Part shown: piece after piece, positions 38,361 through 46,510 of the stretch
How positions within the stretch are numbered: the first letter of the stretch is position 1
Layout: the number at the start of each line of letters is the position of its first letter
Origin: Micromonospora purpureochromogenes
Lineage (GTDB): Bacteria; Actinomycetota; Actinomycetes; Mycobacteriales; Micromonosporaceae
Direction: 5' to 3'
Length of the DNA stretch: 64,000 nt
Assembly: GCF_900091515.1 (NCBI RefSeq)
Contig: NZ_LT607410.1
Span: forward strand, 1,612,001 to 1,676,000
The notes under the pieces: generated by a model
Database searches by the model: none
Told to the model about the DNA's origin: nothing
The model's input: only the letters and a program-made list of their open reading frames with translations
Position numbers and translations under genes: made by a program

Positions 38361-39276
38361 ACTGACCGGTTTCTACCGCTCGCTCGCCGAGGACACCGAC
38401 CCACGCGGCCTGGCGGCGCCCGACCTGGTGCGCCGGTACGCCGACCGCCGGGCGCGGACCCGGGCGGCGCTGGGGGTGCTGACCGCGGCGGCGCTGGTCG
38501 GCGGGACGGCCGTCGGCGCCCAGTTCGTCCTCGCCGCCGGCCCGGACACCCAGATCGGGCCGCCCGCCGACACCCCGGCCCCGCCCTCGCCTGTGCCGTC
38601 GGAGACGCCCACCCCGTCGGCGATCTCGCCCGGCCCGAGCGGGTCGGCCTCGCGGCAACCGCCGTCGACGTCACCGACGCGGGTCGGCGTCCCGCCGCCC
38701 GTCCGGACGCCGACCTCGATCCCCGACTCGGCCTTCTTCGCGCTGGCGGCGGCGAACGACACCGGGGCGGGGTCCCGGTTCGGCGAGGGTCAGGTGCTGC
38801 CCGCGCTCTGCGGGGCGAAGCCGGGCGCGTCGGGGACGGTGCGGCAGCGCGTCCGGACGGTGCCGTTCAAGCTGGCCGGCACCCCGGAGGGGAACATCCC
38901 GGACGGTCTCTACCGGCACAGCATCACCATCTACCGCGACGGTAGGGCCGCCGCCGCGCTCGACGAACTGCGCGACGCGGTGCGTGACTGCCCCGAGCAG
39001 CCGGTCGGCAACGTGACCTCCCGGCAGAAGCTGCTGCCCAGCAGCGGCTACGGCGACGAGTCGGTGCTGTTCGAGATGCGCAGTCCGTCCGTCGACCTGA
39101 ACGGCGACCCGGCCGGTGAAGGTGGCGAGGACGTACGGCTGATCCGGGCGATCCGGGTCGGGACCGTGGTGACGGTGCTCTGGGAGCAGGGCTGGGAGGG
39201 CGGCTCCAGCCCGAAGCCGCAGGTCGACGCGGACAGCCGGCGGGCGGTGCTGGCGATCCGCAACTGGTTGGGCTGA
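38350..39276 (+). CDS. Membrane protein, putative anti-sigma/sensor partner
   Basis: A 308-residue single-pass protein. A cytoplasmic part of about 40 residues (MSRELTGFYRSLAEDTDPRG...) precedes one membrane segment (ALGVLTAAALVGGTAVGAQFVLAAG). A long Pro/Ser/Thr linker follows, then a globular extracytoplasmic domain (SAFFALAAANDTG to the end) with two Cys (ALCGAK, VRDCPEQ) that could form a disulfide, as in PknH-type sensor domains. No ZAS His-Cys-Cys motif is seen, so anti-sigma function rests on operon position. The ATG at 38350 overlaps the sigma gene and has GGAGG upstream. A tRNA gene follows. Confidence 0.75.
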   Translation: MSRELTGFYRSLAEDTDPRGLAAPDLVRRYADRRARTRAALGVLTAAALVGGTAVGAQFVLAAGPDTQIGPPADTPAPPSPVPSETPTPSAISPGPSGSASRQPPSTSPTRVGVPPPVRTPTSIPDSAFFALAAANDTGAGSRFGEGQVLPALCGAKPGASGTVRQRVRTVPFKLAGTPEGNIPDGLYRHSITIYRDGRAAAALDELRDAVRDCPEQPVGNVTSRQKLLPSSGYGDESVLFEMRSPSVDLNGDPAGEGGEDVRLIRAIRVGTVVTVLWEQGWEGGSSPKPQVDADSRRAVLAIRNWLG

Positions 39277-39334
39277 CTGCGCCCGGACCCGTTTTGCGGG
39301 TCCGGGGCCCCGTACGCTACGGTTAACGAGTCGA

Positions 39335-39411
39335 CGCGGGGTGGAGCAGCTCGGTAGCTCGCTGGGCTCATAACCCAGAGGTCGCAGGTTCAAATCCTGT
39401 CCCCGCTACCA
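39335..39411 (+). tRNA. tRNA-fMet (CAT), with encoded CCA
   Basis: A 77-base initiator tRNA. The anticodon stem CTGGG/CCCAG shows the three consecutive G-C pairs of initiators around the CTCATAA loop, and position 1 (C) does not pair with position 72 (T), another initiator mark. The T-arm reads GCAGGTTCAAATCCTGT. The 3' CCA is encoded (39409-39411). A TACGGT box lies upstream at 39318-39323. Confidence 0.95.
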
Positions 39412-39414
39412 CGA

Positions 39415-39450
39415 CGAACGGCCCGAGGGATCTGATCCTCGGGCCGTTCG
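39415..39450 (+). terminator. Terminator after the first tRNA
   Basis: CGAACGGCCCGAGG (39415-39428) pairs perfectly with CCTCGGGCCGTTCG (39437-39450), followed by CTTTCT. Confidence 0.85.
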
Positions 39451-39562
39451 CTTTCTCCCTGCCCGAGCGGCCCCGGTGGCCGGCGCCCGAGCGGGTCCCG
39501 GGTGGCCGATCCGGGACCCGGCTGATCTCGGTCCCGGGGATGCGCTAAGCTTATGGAGCCGA

Positions 39563-39636
39563 CGCGGGGTGGAGCAGCTCGGTAGCTCGCTGGGCTCATA
39601 ACCCAGAGGTCGCAGGTTCAAATCCTGTCCCCGCTA
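39563..39636 (+). tRNA. tRNA-fMet (CAT), without encoded CCA
   Basis: The sequence from position 1 to the discriminator base is identical to the first initiator tRNA 228 bases upstream. Here the next bases are CTC instead of CCA, so CCA must be added by nucleotidyltransferase. A TAAGCTT box at 39546-39552 may be its own -10. Confidence 0.95.
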
Positions 39637-39643
39637 CTCGTTC

Positions 39644-39674
39644 GAAGGCCCCGGAGCCCAGCTCCGGGGCCTTC
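39644..39674 (+). terminator. Terminator after the second tRNA
   Basis: GAAGGCCCCGGAG (39644-39656) pairs perfectly with CTCCGGGGCCTTC (39662-39674), followed by GCCGTTTCC. The sequence differs from the terminator of the first copy. Confidence 0.85.
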
Positions 39675-39747
39675 GCCGTTTCCGCCCGCCGGGGGTTTCC
39701 CGTCCGTCCGGCGTGCCCCGCTTGCCCGCCTCGGTCAGGATGGGGTC

Positions 39748-39996
39748 ATGTCATCTTGGAACAGGTGGTGGGGCCGGCTGAGCGCGGTCCTCGGTGCGGT
39801 CGTGCTCTCGGTCTTCGTACCGGTCGCGGCCTGGGCGTCCACAGGCCAGGGCGAGCTGGTGGTGGAGGCGGCACGGCGCAGGTCCCGGGGCGGTGGCGGT
39901 ATCCTGGGCCTGCTGTGCTGCCTCGTCGTGGTGGGGTTGATCGTGTTCCTGGTGTTGCGGCTGATGCGCAACCGCCGCAACCGTCCGCCGAGCTGA
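39748..39996 (+). CDS. Small membrane protein, unknown function
   Basis: An 82-residue protein with a signal-peptide-like start (WGRLSAVLGAVVLSVFVPVAAWAS, possible cleavage after Ala-Trp-Ala), a short basic linker (EAARRRSRGGGG) and a second membrane segment (ILGLLCCLVVVGLIVFLVLRLM), ending in a basic tail. The ATG at 39748 has GGATGGGG four to six bases upstream. The topology would place the linker outside and the tail inside. I do not recognise the family. It converges with the binding-protein gene. Confidence 0.65.
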   Translation: MSSWNRWWGRLSAVLGAVVLSVFVPVAAWASTGQGELVVEAARRRSRGGGGILGLLCCLVVVGLIVFLVLRLMRNRRNRPPS

Positions 39997-40031
39997 TCCG
40001 GTTGGCCCCGGCCGGCAGGCGCCGGCCGGGG

Positions 40032-41363
40032 TCACTCGGCCAGCGCCCCCTGTGCCTGCGCCATGAACTTCGACGTCGTGGCCCGCGTTCCCGCCCGGCC
40101 CGACCGGACGTCCTGGGCCGCCGCCGTGAGCAGCGCGCGCACCCGGGCGTGCCCCCGGGGCGGTGGGGCCGGGGCGGGTCCGACCAGGTCGTTCAGGGCG
40201 GTGCCGAGGGTGGCGACGCGCTTGACCACCGGATCGTCGGACGCCTGGGTGACGGCCTGCCGCACGGCCAGGTCGGCGGGCAGCCCGCGGTCGGTGCCGA
40301 GGATCCGGCCGACCTCGACGTTGGTGGTGAGGAAGCTGACGACGTCGGCCACCACGCCGGGGTGCCGGGTGCCGTGGAAGCCGGCCCAGTACATCGAGGC
40401 CCGGTCCCACTGGGCGGCCGGCGGCCCGGGGAAGGCGGCCAGCCCCAGCTCGTCGTCGGTGTGCCGCTGGAGTTCGGGCAGTTGGTGCGACCAGGCGAAC
40501 GAGGCGGCGGTGTGGCCGGTCACCACGAGCTGTCGTGCCGGTTCGCCGCCGTCGGCCCGGTCCACCAGCGCGGCGGCCGGGGTGGCCCGGTCGTTGCGGG
40601 CCCGCTGCCAGAGTTCGAACCAGTCGACCAGGGCCGCCGAGCCGAAGCCGAGTTGCCGCCCCTGGTAGAACTTGCCGCCCTGCCCGCGCAGCCAGAGCCA
40701 GAGCGCCCGGTGGTCGCCGGACGGGTCCATGGTGCCGGCCACCCGCCCGCCGCTGGCCTGGGTGACCCGCGCGGCCCAGGCCAGGTAGTCGGCCCACGGC
40801 ATGATCGTCGGGGCGGGCACCCCGAGCCGGCGCAGCAGGTCCTTGTTGTAGACCACGGCGGCGTGCGTCTGCGCGGCGGGGACGCCGTGCAGCCGCCCGT
40901 CCACCCGGCCGTAGTCGGCCAGCCCCGGCGGCAGGCCGCCGAGGTCGAGCCGGCCGTCCGCGGCGTACGGGCTGAGGTCCAGGGCGATGCCGCGCTGCGC
41001 GTACTCGGTCAGCACGGTGTCGTCGACCTGGAACAGGTCCGGCACGTTGCCGCCGCCGGCCTGGGTGGCGAGCCGGTCGTAGTAGCCGCTGACGGCCTGC
41101 CAGGTGACCCGGAAGGTGACCCGGGGGTTGCGCGAGGAGTACAGCCGCAGCGCGCGCTCGGTGGCCTGCGCCCGGCGGGTGTTGCCCCACCAGAAGACCG
41201 ACAACTCGATCGGCCCGTTCTCGTCGACCGGGGCGGTCGGGCCGTCGCTGCACCCGGTGAGGCCGCCGGTGGCGAGCGCCGGCACCGCCAGCAGCGCGCC
41301 GAGCAGTCGCCGCCGGTCCGGGTCGGCGCCGGGCCGGGGGCGCGGAGGGCGGGCAGCGGGCAC
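40032..41363 (-). CDS. Extracellular sugar-type solute-binding lipoprotein (Tat signal)
   Basis: A 443-residue family-1 extracellular solute-binding protein. The N-terminus has a twin-arginine stretch (DPDRRRLLGALLAVPAL) and a lipobox ending LTGC, so it is probably exported folded by Tat and lipid-anchored. Mature features include LSVFWWGNTRRAQATERALRLY, DLFQVDDTVLTEYAQRG and PAAQTHAAVVYNKDLL, typical of sugar binders. GTG 41363 has AGGAG six bases upstream; in-frame starts further upstream (41405, 41594) lack one and would bury the signal. No permease or ATPase genes are adjacent, so it is an orphan component. The sugar is unknown. Confidence 0.85.
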   Translation of the reverse strand: MPAARPPRPRPGADPDRRRLLGALLAVPALATGGLTGCSDGPTAPVDENGPIELSVFWWGNTRRAQATERALRLYSSRNPRVTFRVTWQAVSGYYDRLATQAGGGNVPDLFQVDDTVLTEYAQRGIALDLSPYAADGRLDLGGLPPGLADYGRVDGRLHGVPAAQTHAAVVYNKDLLRRLGVPAPTIMPWADYLAWAARVTQASGGRVAGTMDPSGDHRALWLWLRGQGGKFYQGRQLGFGSAALVDWFELWQRARNDRATPAAALVDRADGGEPARQLVVTGHTAASFAWSHQLPELQRHTDDELGLAAFPGPPAAQWDRASMYWAGFHGTRHPGVVADVVSFLTTNVEVGRILGTDRGLPADLAVRQAVTQASDDPVVKRVATLGTALNDLVGPAPAPPPRGHARVRALLTAAAQDVRSGRAGTRATTSKFMAQAQGALAE

Positions 41364-41571
41364 GGGGGGCTCCTGGTGCGCGGCGGTGCGGGCCGGACCA
41401 TTCACGCAGGCGGTGAGCCCGGGTGTCAACGCCGGACGGCCGGCGGCGGCGGGGACGGTCCCGCGGGCGCTGACCGGCATCGATACCTGCCGAGCCGACC
41501 CGGGTACGCCGGCGTCGGTACGGCCGGTGGCCGCACCGGGCGTCCCGACGTCGTCTGATGTACTAGGGCGC

Positions 41572-42405
41572 GTGGAACTTCTGCACTCGGGCAAGGTCAG
41601 GGACGTCTACGCCGACGGCGACGACCTGATCCTGGTCGCCTCCGACCGCATCTCGATCTACGACGTGGTCCTGCCGACGCCGATCCCGGACAAGGGTCGA
41701 CTGCTCACCGCCCTCTCCGTCTGGTGGTTCGAGCAGCTCGCCGACCTGGTGCCGAACCACGTCATCTCGACCACCGACGTGCCCGCCGAGTTCGCCGGCC
41801 GGGCGATCCGCTGCCGGCGGCTGGAGATGGTCCCGGTGGAGTGCGTCGCCCGCGGCTACCTGACCGGCGGCGGCCTGAAGGAGTACGAGCGCACCGGCGC
41901 CGTCTCCGGCGTGGCGCTGCCGCGCGGCCTGGTCGAGGCGTCGATCCTGCCCGAGCCGATCTTCACCCCGTCGACCAAGGCGCCGGTGGGCGAGCACGAC
42001 GAGCCGATCACCTTCGCCGAGGTGGTGGACAAGGTCGGCGCGGAGACCGCCGAGCGGCTGCGCCAGATCACCATCGACGTCTACCGCCGCGGCGCCGAGC
42101 TGGCCGCCGACCGGGGCATCCTGGTCGCCGACACCAAGCTCGAACTGGGCTGGACGCCGGACGGCACCCTGATGCTCGGCGACGAGCTGCTGACCTCCGA
42201 CTCGTCCCGGTTCTGGCCCGCCGAGTCGTACCAGCCGGGCCGCGTGCAGTTCTCCTACGACAAGCAGTACGTCCGGGACTGGGCGACCGACAGCGGCTGG
42301 GACAAGCAGGGCCCGGCCCCCGAGGTGCCGGCCGAGGTGGTCGAGGCGACCCGGGCCCGCTACGTCGACGTCTACGAGAGGCTCACCGGCAACCGCTGGG
42401 CGTAG
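41572..42405 (+). CDS. purC: Phosphoribosylaminoimidazole-succinocarboxamide synthase (SAICAR synthetase)
   Basis: A 277-residue ATP-dependent ligase that joins CAIR and aspartate in purine synthesis. Conserved parts are LLHSGKVRDVYADGDDLILVASDRISIYD near the N-terminus, VECVARGYLTGGGLKEY, the signature region ILVADTKLELGW and ELLTSDSSRFWPAESY. Its length fits the eukaryote-like and actinobacterial long form. GTG 41572 matches the usual N-terminus; there is no ribosome-binding site, and a TGTACT box at 41559-41564 (seven bases before the start) suggests a leaderless mRNA. The gene stands alone among purine genes in this window. The prs-like gene that follows would supply PRPP for the pathway. 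Confidence 0.96.
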   Translation: MELLHSGKVRDVYADGDDLILVASDRISIYDVVLPTPIPDKGRLLTALSVWWFEQLADLVPNHVISTTDVPAEFAGRAIRCRRLEMVPVECVARGYLTGGGLKEYERTGAVSGVALPRGLVEASILPEPIFTPSTKAPVGEHDEPITFAEVVDKVGAETAERLRQITIDVYRRGAELAADRGILVADTKLELGWTPDGTLMLGDELLTSDSSRFWPAESYQPGRVQFSYDKQYVRDWATDSGWDKQGPAPEVPAEVVEATRARYVDVYERLTGNRWA

Positions 42406-42477
42406 TCACTCGACCCAGTCGAGGGTGCGCGCCACCGCCTTGCGCCACTGCCGCAGCTCGCGTCGTCCGGCCGGCGG
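42406..42477 (-). pseudogene. Possible remnant of a glycerol kinase 3' end
   Basis: On the minus strand the end of a frame reads ELRQWRKAVARTLDWVE followed by TGA (42406-42408). This resembles the extreme C-terminus of actinobacterial glycerol kinases, from memory. Nothing upstream in the frame continues the match, because that part is antisense to the prs-like gene. It may be a scar of a lost gene or a chance resemblance. Confidence 0.25.
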
Positions 42478-42483
42478 CATCCG

Positions 42484-42489
42484 TACGAT
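42484..42489 (+). promoter_or_regulatory. -10 element of a leaderless promoter (TACGAT)
   Basis: TACGAT is followed by seven bases and then the GTG at 42497. Confidence 0.55.
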
Positions 42490-42496
42490 CTGGACC

Positions 42497-43435
42497 GTGC
42501 GTGACATCGCCGTGTTCAGCGGAACTGCCCATCCCGAACTCGCCGCCGAGATCTGTGCCCACCTCGACGTCCCGTTGCACCCCGTGCGGGTCTCCCGGTT
42601 CGCCAACGACTGCCTGGAGGTGCAGTTGCAGGCGAACTGCCGGGAGCGCGACGTCTTCCTGATCCAGCCGTTGGTGCCGCCGGTCCAGGAGCACCTGGTC
42701 GAGCTGCTGCTCATGATCGACGCGGCCCGGGGCGCGTCCGCCGGCCGGATCACCGTGGTGCTGCCGCACTACGCGTACGCCCGGTCGGACAAGAAGGACG
42801 CCCCGCGGATCTCGATCGGCGGGCGGCTCGTCGCCGACCTGCTCACCTCGGCCGGGGCGCACCGGGTGCTGGCGATGACCCTGCACTCGCCGCAGGTGCA
42901 CGGCTTCTTCGGCGTCCCCGTCGACCACCTGCACGCGCTGCGCGAGCTGGCCGCCCACTTCCGGCGCTACGACCTGACCGACACCGTGGTGGTCTCGCCG
43001 GACCTGGGCAACGCCAAGGAGGCCGCCGCCTTCGCCCGGATGCTCGGCACGCCGGTGGCGGCCGGGGCGAAGCAGCGGTTCAGCGACGACCGGGTGAAGA
43101 TCAGTACGGTGATCGGCGACGTGGCCGACCGGGACGTCATCGTCCTCGACGACGAGATCGCCAAGGGCAGCACGGTGATCGAGCTGATGGCGCACCTGCG
43201 CGAGCGGAAGGTGCGCTCGATCCGGCTCGCCTGCACGCACGGGCTCTTCTCCAGCGGCGCGTTGGAGCGGCTCAGCGGGGAGGACGGCGTGCTGGAGATC
43301 GTCTGCACCAACACGGTCCCGATCCCGGCTCAGAAGCGGGTGCCGAAGCTGGAGATCCTCTCGGTGGCGCCGGCGTTGGCCGAGGCGATGCGGCGGATCC
43401 ACAACGGCGAGTCGGTCAGCGCGCTCTTCGGCTGA
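42497..43435 (+). CDS. prs: Ribose-phosphate pyrophosphokinase-like protein
   Basis: A 312-residue PRPP-synthetase-family protein. N-terminal IAVFSGTAHPELAAEICAHLDV, the ATP-binding region VVLPHYAYARSDKKDAPRISIGGRL, the His of LHSPQVHGFF, and VVSPDLGNAKEAA all match. The PRPP-binding loop reads IVLDDEIAKGSTV, where standard enzymes have DDxxDTGGT, so the loop Asp is replaced. This variant occurs in actinobacterial paralogues; it may use another substrate or be less active. GTG 42497 is fixed by a TACGAT box seven bases before it. It follows purC by 91 bases with its own promoter. Confidence 0.82.
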   Translation: MRDIAVFSGTAHPELAAEICAHLDVPLHPVRVSRFANDCLEVQLQANCRERDVFLIQPLVPPVQEHLVELLLMIDAARGASAGRITVVLPHYAYARSDKKDAPRISIGGRLVADLLTSAGAHRVLAMTLHSPQVHGFFGVPVDHLHALRELAAHFRRYDLTDTVVVSPDLGNAKEAAAFARMLGTPVAAGAKQRFSDDRVKISTVIGDVADRDVIVLDDEIAKGSTVIELMAHLRERKVRSIRLACTHGLFSSGALERLSGEDGVLEIVCTNTVPIPAQKRVPKLEILSVAPALAEAMRRIHNGESVSALFG

Positions 43436-43446
43436 CTCGGGCCGGG

Positions 43447-43914
43447 TCAGTCGCCGGCCGGGCCGCCCGCGCGGCGCAGCGCCTGGGTCAGGGCGCTGAT
43501 CCGTACCGTGGTGCCGGCCGAGCTGGTCTCGACCTCCATGGCGTCGCTCAGCTCCCGGGCCAGCCAGAGCCCCCACCCGCCGGCGGTGTCCGGCGCCGGG
43601 CGGCTGTGGTCGCCGAGCCGCTGCGCGCTGATTCCCGCGCCGTGGTCGGAGACCTCGCAGACCAGCTCGTCGGCTCGCCACCACAGCCGCAACCAGCCCT
43701 GGCCGCCGCCGTGCCGGACCGCGTTGGTGATCAGCTCGTTGACGGCGAGGACGAAGTCGTCCAGCCGCTGGCCGGTCAGCCCCGCGGCGTGCGCGCAGGA
43801 GGTGACCGAGTGTCGCAGCTCGGTCACCTGTGCCTGCTCGAAGGCCTCGGCGATGAGAACGGAAGATTCGATGGGCACAACCGTACGCGGCGGGGGCGGA
43901 TCTGCGTTCGTCAT
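43447..43914 (-). CDS. RsbW-like ATP-binding anti-sigma regulator
   Basis: A protein of 155 residues with a single HATPase_c domain of the RsbW/SpoIIAB type. The N box is NELITNAVRHGG, G1 is VSDHGAGIS and G2 is GGWGLWLARELSD. Such proteins bind sigma factors or anti-anti-sigma partners and act as Ser kinases; stand-alone copies are abundant in actinobacteria. The ATG at 43914 (MTNADPPPPRTV) is chosen, but a GTG at 43959 adds 15 residues and overlaps a TACGGT box, so the start is uncertain. The gene overlaps nothing and is divergent from the histidine kinase gene. Confidence 0.82.
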   Translation of the reverse strand: MTNADPPPPRTVVPIESSVLIAEAFEQAQVTELRHSVTSCAHAAGLTGQRLDDFVLAVNELITNAVRHGGGQGWLRLWWRADELVCEVSDHGAGISAQRLGDHSRPAPDTAGGWGLWLARELSDAMEVETSSAGTTVRISALTQALRRAGGPAGD

Positions 43915-44032
43915 GGCCCTGTCCCGACAGCCGGTCTCGGAGTTTCGCGGCATTTCCACCGTACGTCAGGGTTCTCCGTCCCGCGACCGGCGGCGCGGCC
44001 GGGCGGCCGGCGGCTGTGGCATCGTGACGGCC

Positions 44033-45163
44033 ATGCCGTCGCCGCCGGGTGGTCTCGAGGTGCCGCTGTGGCGTTCCATCGCCGTCTTCCGCTTCGCCGC
44101 CCTGGCATACGTCTGCCTGCTGGTCCTCCGCGACGCCGACCGGTACGCCCACCCACTCGCCGCCGGCGCCGTCCTGCTGGCGATGCTGGCCTGGTCCGGG
44201 GCGACCGCCGCCGGCTACGCCCGGCCGGCGAACCGGCACTGGCCGCTGCTCCTGGCCGACCTGGGCGTCGTGCTCGTCGTCCTCGCCGTCTCCCCGTGGG
44301 TGGTCGGCCGCCCGGCGCTGGCCGCCGGTGTGCCGACCCTGGCCGTGGTCTGGCTGGCCGGCCCGGTGCTGGCCTGGGCGGTCTCCGGCGGGCGGCGGCG
44401 CGGCGCGGTCGCGGCCCTGGCGCTCGGCGCGGCGGACCTGGCCAGCCGGGGACGGATCGGCCCGTCCTCGCTCACCGGGGTGATCCTGCTGCTGCTCGCC
44501 GGGGTGATCGTCGGGCACGTCGCGCGGCTGGCGGTGACCGCCGAGGAGCGGCTGCACCGGGCGGTGCAACTGGAGGCGGCCACCCGGGAGCGGGAGCGGC
44601 TGGCCCGGGGCATCCACGACTCGGTGCTCCAGGTGCTGGCCCTGGTGCAGCGGCGCGGCGCCCACCTCGACGGCGAGGCCGGTGAGCTGGCCCGGCTCGC
44701 CGGCGAGCAGGAGGCGGCGCTGCGCGCCCTGATCGCCGGGGTCGACCCGGCGCCCGCCGCCGACGAGGCGACCGGCACCCTGGACCTGCGCGCCCTGCTC
44801 GGCCGGTACGCCTCGGCGACGGTCTCCGTCTCCGCCCCGGCCACCCCGGTCCCGCTGCCCGCCCCGGTGGCCCGGGAACTGGCCGCCGCCACCGCGGCGG
44901 CGCTGGACAACGTGCGGCGGCACGCCGACGGGCGCGCCTGGGTGCTGGTCGAGGACGAGGGGGAGACGGTGACGGTGTCGGTGCGCGACGCCGGCCCGGG
45001 CATCGGAGCGGGCCGGCTGGTCGAGGCCGCCCGGCAGGGGCGGCTGGGCATGAGCCAGTCGATCCGGGGGCGGATCGCCGACCTCGGCGGCGAGGTGCGG
45101 ATCGTCTCCGCGTCGGGGGAGGGCACCGAGGTGGAGCTGGTGGTACCGAGGGAGGACGGGTGA
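44033..45163 (+). CDS. Sensor histidine kinase (NarL/LuxR-type two-component system)
   Basis: A 376-residue membrane kinase. About five to six membrane segments fill residues 15-160 with almost no external loops, so it may sense through the membrane, like DesK-type kinases. The HisKA_3 phospho-acceptor lies in RLARGIHDSVLQVLALVQRRG (His195). The ATPase domain has AAALDNVRRHADG (N box), VRDAGPGIGAG (G1) and GRLGMSQSIRGR (G2). The start ATG at 44033 is preceded by a weak CATCGT box seven bases upstream and has no ribosome-binding site. Its stop overlaps the regulator gene (GTGA), so the two are coupled. The stimulus is unknown. Confidence 0.92.
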   Translation: MPSPPGGLEVPLWRSIAVFRFAALAYVCLLVLRDADRYAHPLAAGAVLLAMLAWSGATAAGYARPANRHWPLLLADLGVVLVVLAVSPWVVGRPALAAGVPTLAVVWLAGPVLAWAVSGGRRRGAVAALALGAADLASRGRIGPSSLTGVILLLLAGVIVGHVARLAVTAEERLHRAVQLEAATRERERLARGIHDSVLQVLALVQRRGAHLDGEAGELARLAGEQEAALRALIAGVDPAPAADEATGTLDLRALLGRYASATVSVSAPATPVPLPAPVARELAAATAAALDNVRRHADGRAWVLVEDEGETVTVSVRDAGPGIGAGRLVEAARQGRLGMSQSIRGRIADLGGEVRIVSASGEGTEVELVVPREDG

Positions 45164-45822
45164 CCGGGGTACGGGTGATGGTGGTCGACGACCACCCGAT
45201 GTGGCGGGAGGGGGTGGCCCGCGACCTCACCGAGGCCGGCCACCGGGTGGTGGCGACCAGCGGCGAGGGGCGGCAGGCGGTCCGGGTGGCCGCCGCGGCC
45301 CGGCCCGACGTGGTGGTGCTCGACCTCCAGCTGCCCGACATCTCCGGAGTCGAGGTGATCCGGGGCCTGCGGGCCGTGCTGCCCGAGGTGCGGGTGCTGA
45401 TGCTGTCGGCCAGCGGCGAGCAGCAGAGCGTCCTGGACGCGGTGAAGGCCGGCGCCACCGGCTACCTGGTGAAGTCCGCCGCCCCGGCCGAGTTCCTGGA
45501 CGCGGTGCGCCGCACCGCCGCCGGGGAGCCGGTCTTCACGCCCGGACTGGCGGGACTGGTCCTCGGCGAGTACCGCCGGCTGGCCGTCACCGACGGCGGG
45601 GCCCGGCCGGGCCGGGACGACGCGGCACCCCGGCTCACCGAGCGGGAGACCGAGGTGCTGCGGCTGGTCGCCAAGGGGCTGTCGTACCGGCAGATCGCCG
45701 AGCGGCTGGGGCTCTCGCACCGCACCGTGCAGAACCACGTCCAGAACACGCTGGGCAAGCTCCAGTTGCACAACCGGGTCGAGCTGACCCGCTACGCGAT
45801 CGAGCGCGGGCTCGACGACTGA
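45160..45822 (+). CDS. LuxR-family response regulator
   Basis: A 220-residue response regulator. The receiver domain has the acidic pair Asp10-Asp11 (VVDDHP), phospho-acceptor Asp55 (VVLDLQLPD) and the conserved Lys in GYLVKSAA. The C-terminal LuxR helix-turn-helix reads LTERETEVLRLVAKGLSYRQIAERLGLSHRTVQNHVQNTLGKL. GTG 45160 overlaps the kinase stop by four bases. Partner and promoter targets are not visible, though regulation of the own operon or of a nearby transporter would be usual. A strong terminator follows directly. Confidence 0.94.
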   Translation: MTGVRVMVVDDHPMWREGVARDLTEAGHRVVATSGEGRQAVRVAAAARPDVVVLDLQLPDISGVEVIRGLRAVLPEVRVLMLSASGEQQSVLDAVKAGATGYLVKSAAPAEFLDAVRRTAAGEPVFTPGLAGLVLGEYRRLAVTDGGARPGRDDAAPRLTERETEVLRLVAKGLSYRQIAERLGLSHRTVQNHVQNTLGKLQLHNRVELTRYAIERGLDD

Positions 45823-45860
45823 GCGGCTGTCGGCAAACCCCGGGGTTTCCCGACAGCCGC
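45823..45860. terminator. Bidirectional terminator
   Basis: GCGGCTGTCGGCAAACCCC (45823-45841) pairs along its whole length with 45842-45860, one mismatch. It lies between the convergent response-regulator and DUF5709 genes. Confidence 0.75.
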
Positions 45861-45864
45861 TGGG

Positions 45865-46437
45865 TCAGTGCGACTCCGGCGGCCGGGTCTCGTGGATCGC
45901 CAGTTCCTCGGCGGTGGCCCCGCCGCCGGCCGAGCCCGCGTCGTAGGCGACCGAGTCGGTCTCCTGGTCGGTGTGCGCCCCCTCGTCCGGTTCGACCAGC
46001 CGGCCCACCTGGGAGTCGGCGATGGTGCCCAGCTTGCCGTGGTCGTAGATGGAGACCGCGGAGTGCGGGTCCGAGGTGGGACCGGGGTTCATCACGTCGG
46101 CGTCCAGCTGCGCCTCGGCGGCGGCCTCGTCGCTGTCCGCCTCGGCGGCGATGTCCGGGTCGACCGGGCCGGCCAGCGGGTCGTCGGCGGGGCGCTCGTA
46201 CTGCTCGCGCTGGAGCTTGTAGTCCAGCGACTCCCCGTCGAGCTGCTCCTCGGCGGTGGTGCCGAAGCTGTCGACCGCGACCGGTGTGCGGTCGCCGGGC
46301 AGCTGGGCCGGCTCCGGGCCGTCGGCCTCGCGGCCGGTGAGGACGTCGTCGTTGGCGGTGGAGTCGTCGTCGGCGGTCTGCGGCAGGCCCTCCGCCTCAG
46401 GGTCGGACAGGGGGGTCGGGTACTCGTCGTCGCGCAT
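45865..46437 (-). CDS. DUF5709 family acidic protein
   Basis: A 190-residue highly acidic protein (many Asp and Glu, few Lys) that matches the DUF5709 pattern: MRDDEYPTPLSDPEAEGLPQTADD, TTAEEQLDGESLDYKLQREQ, PHSAVSIYDHGKLGTIADSQVGRLVEPDEGAHTDQETDSVAYD. There is no signal peptide, membrane segment or cysteine. It is probably largely unfolded. The family is common in actinobacteria and uncharacterised. The ATG at 46437 has no clear ribosome-binding site. A terminator separates it from the convergent response regulator. Confidence 0.85.
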   Translation of the reverse strand: MRDDEYPTPLSDPEAEGLPQTADDDSTANDDVLTGREADGPEPAQLPGDRTPVAVDSFGTTAEEQLDGESLDYKLQREQYERPADDPLAGPVDPDIAAEADSDEAAAEAQLDADVMNPGPTSDPHSAVSIYDHGKLGTIADSQVGRLVEPDEGAHTDQETDSVAYDAGSAGGGATAEELAIHETRPPESH

Positions 46438-46510
46438 GACTGATCACTACCCGCTGCCATGCCCCGGGTAACCGGAGCCGGACCCCGCGATCGGGACGAA
46501 AGGTGAGAAG

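Noticed and set aside
39335..39636. The tRNA pair as an integration (att) site
   Set aside because: There is no integrase, no foreign-looking DNA between the copies and both are full-length, so a simple tandem duplication is the better explanation.
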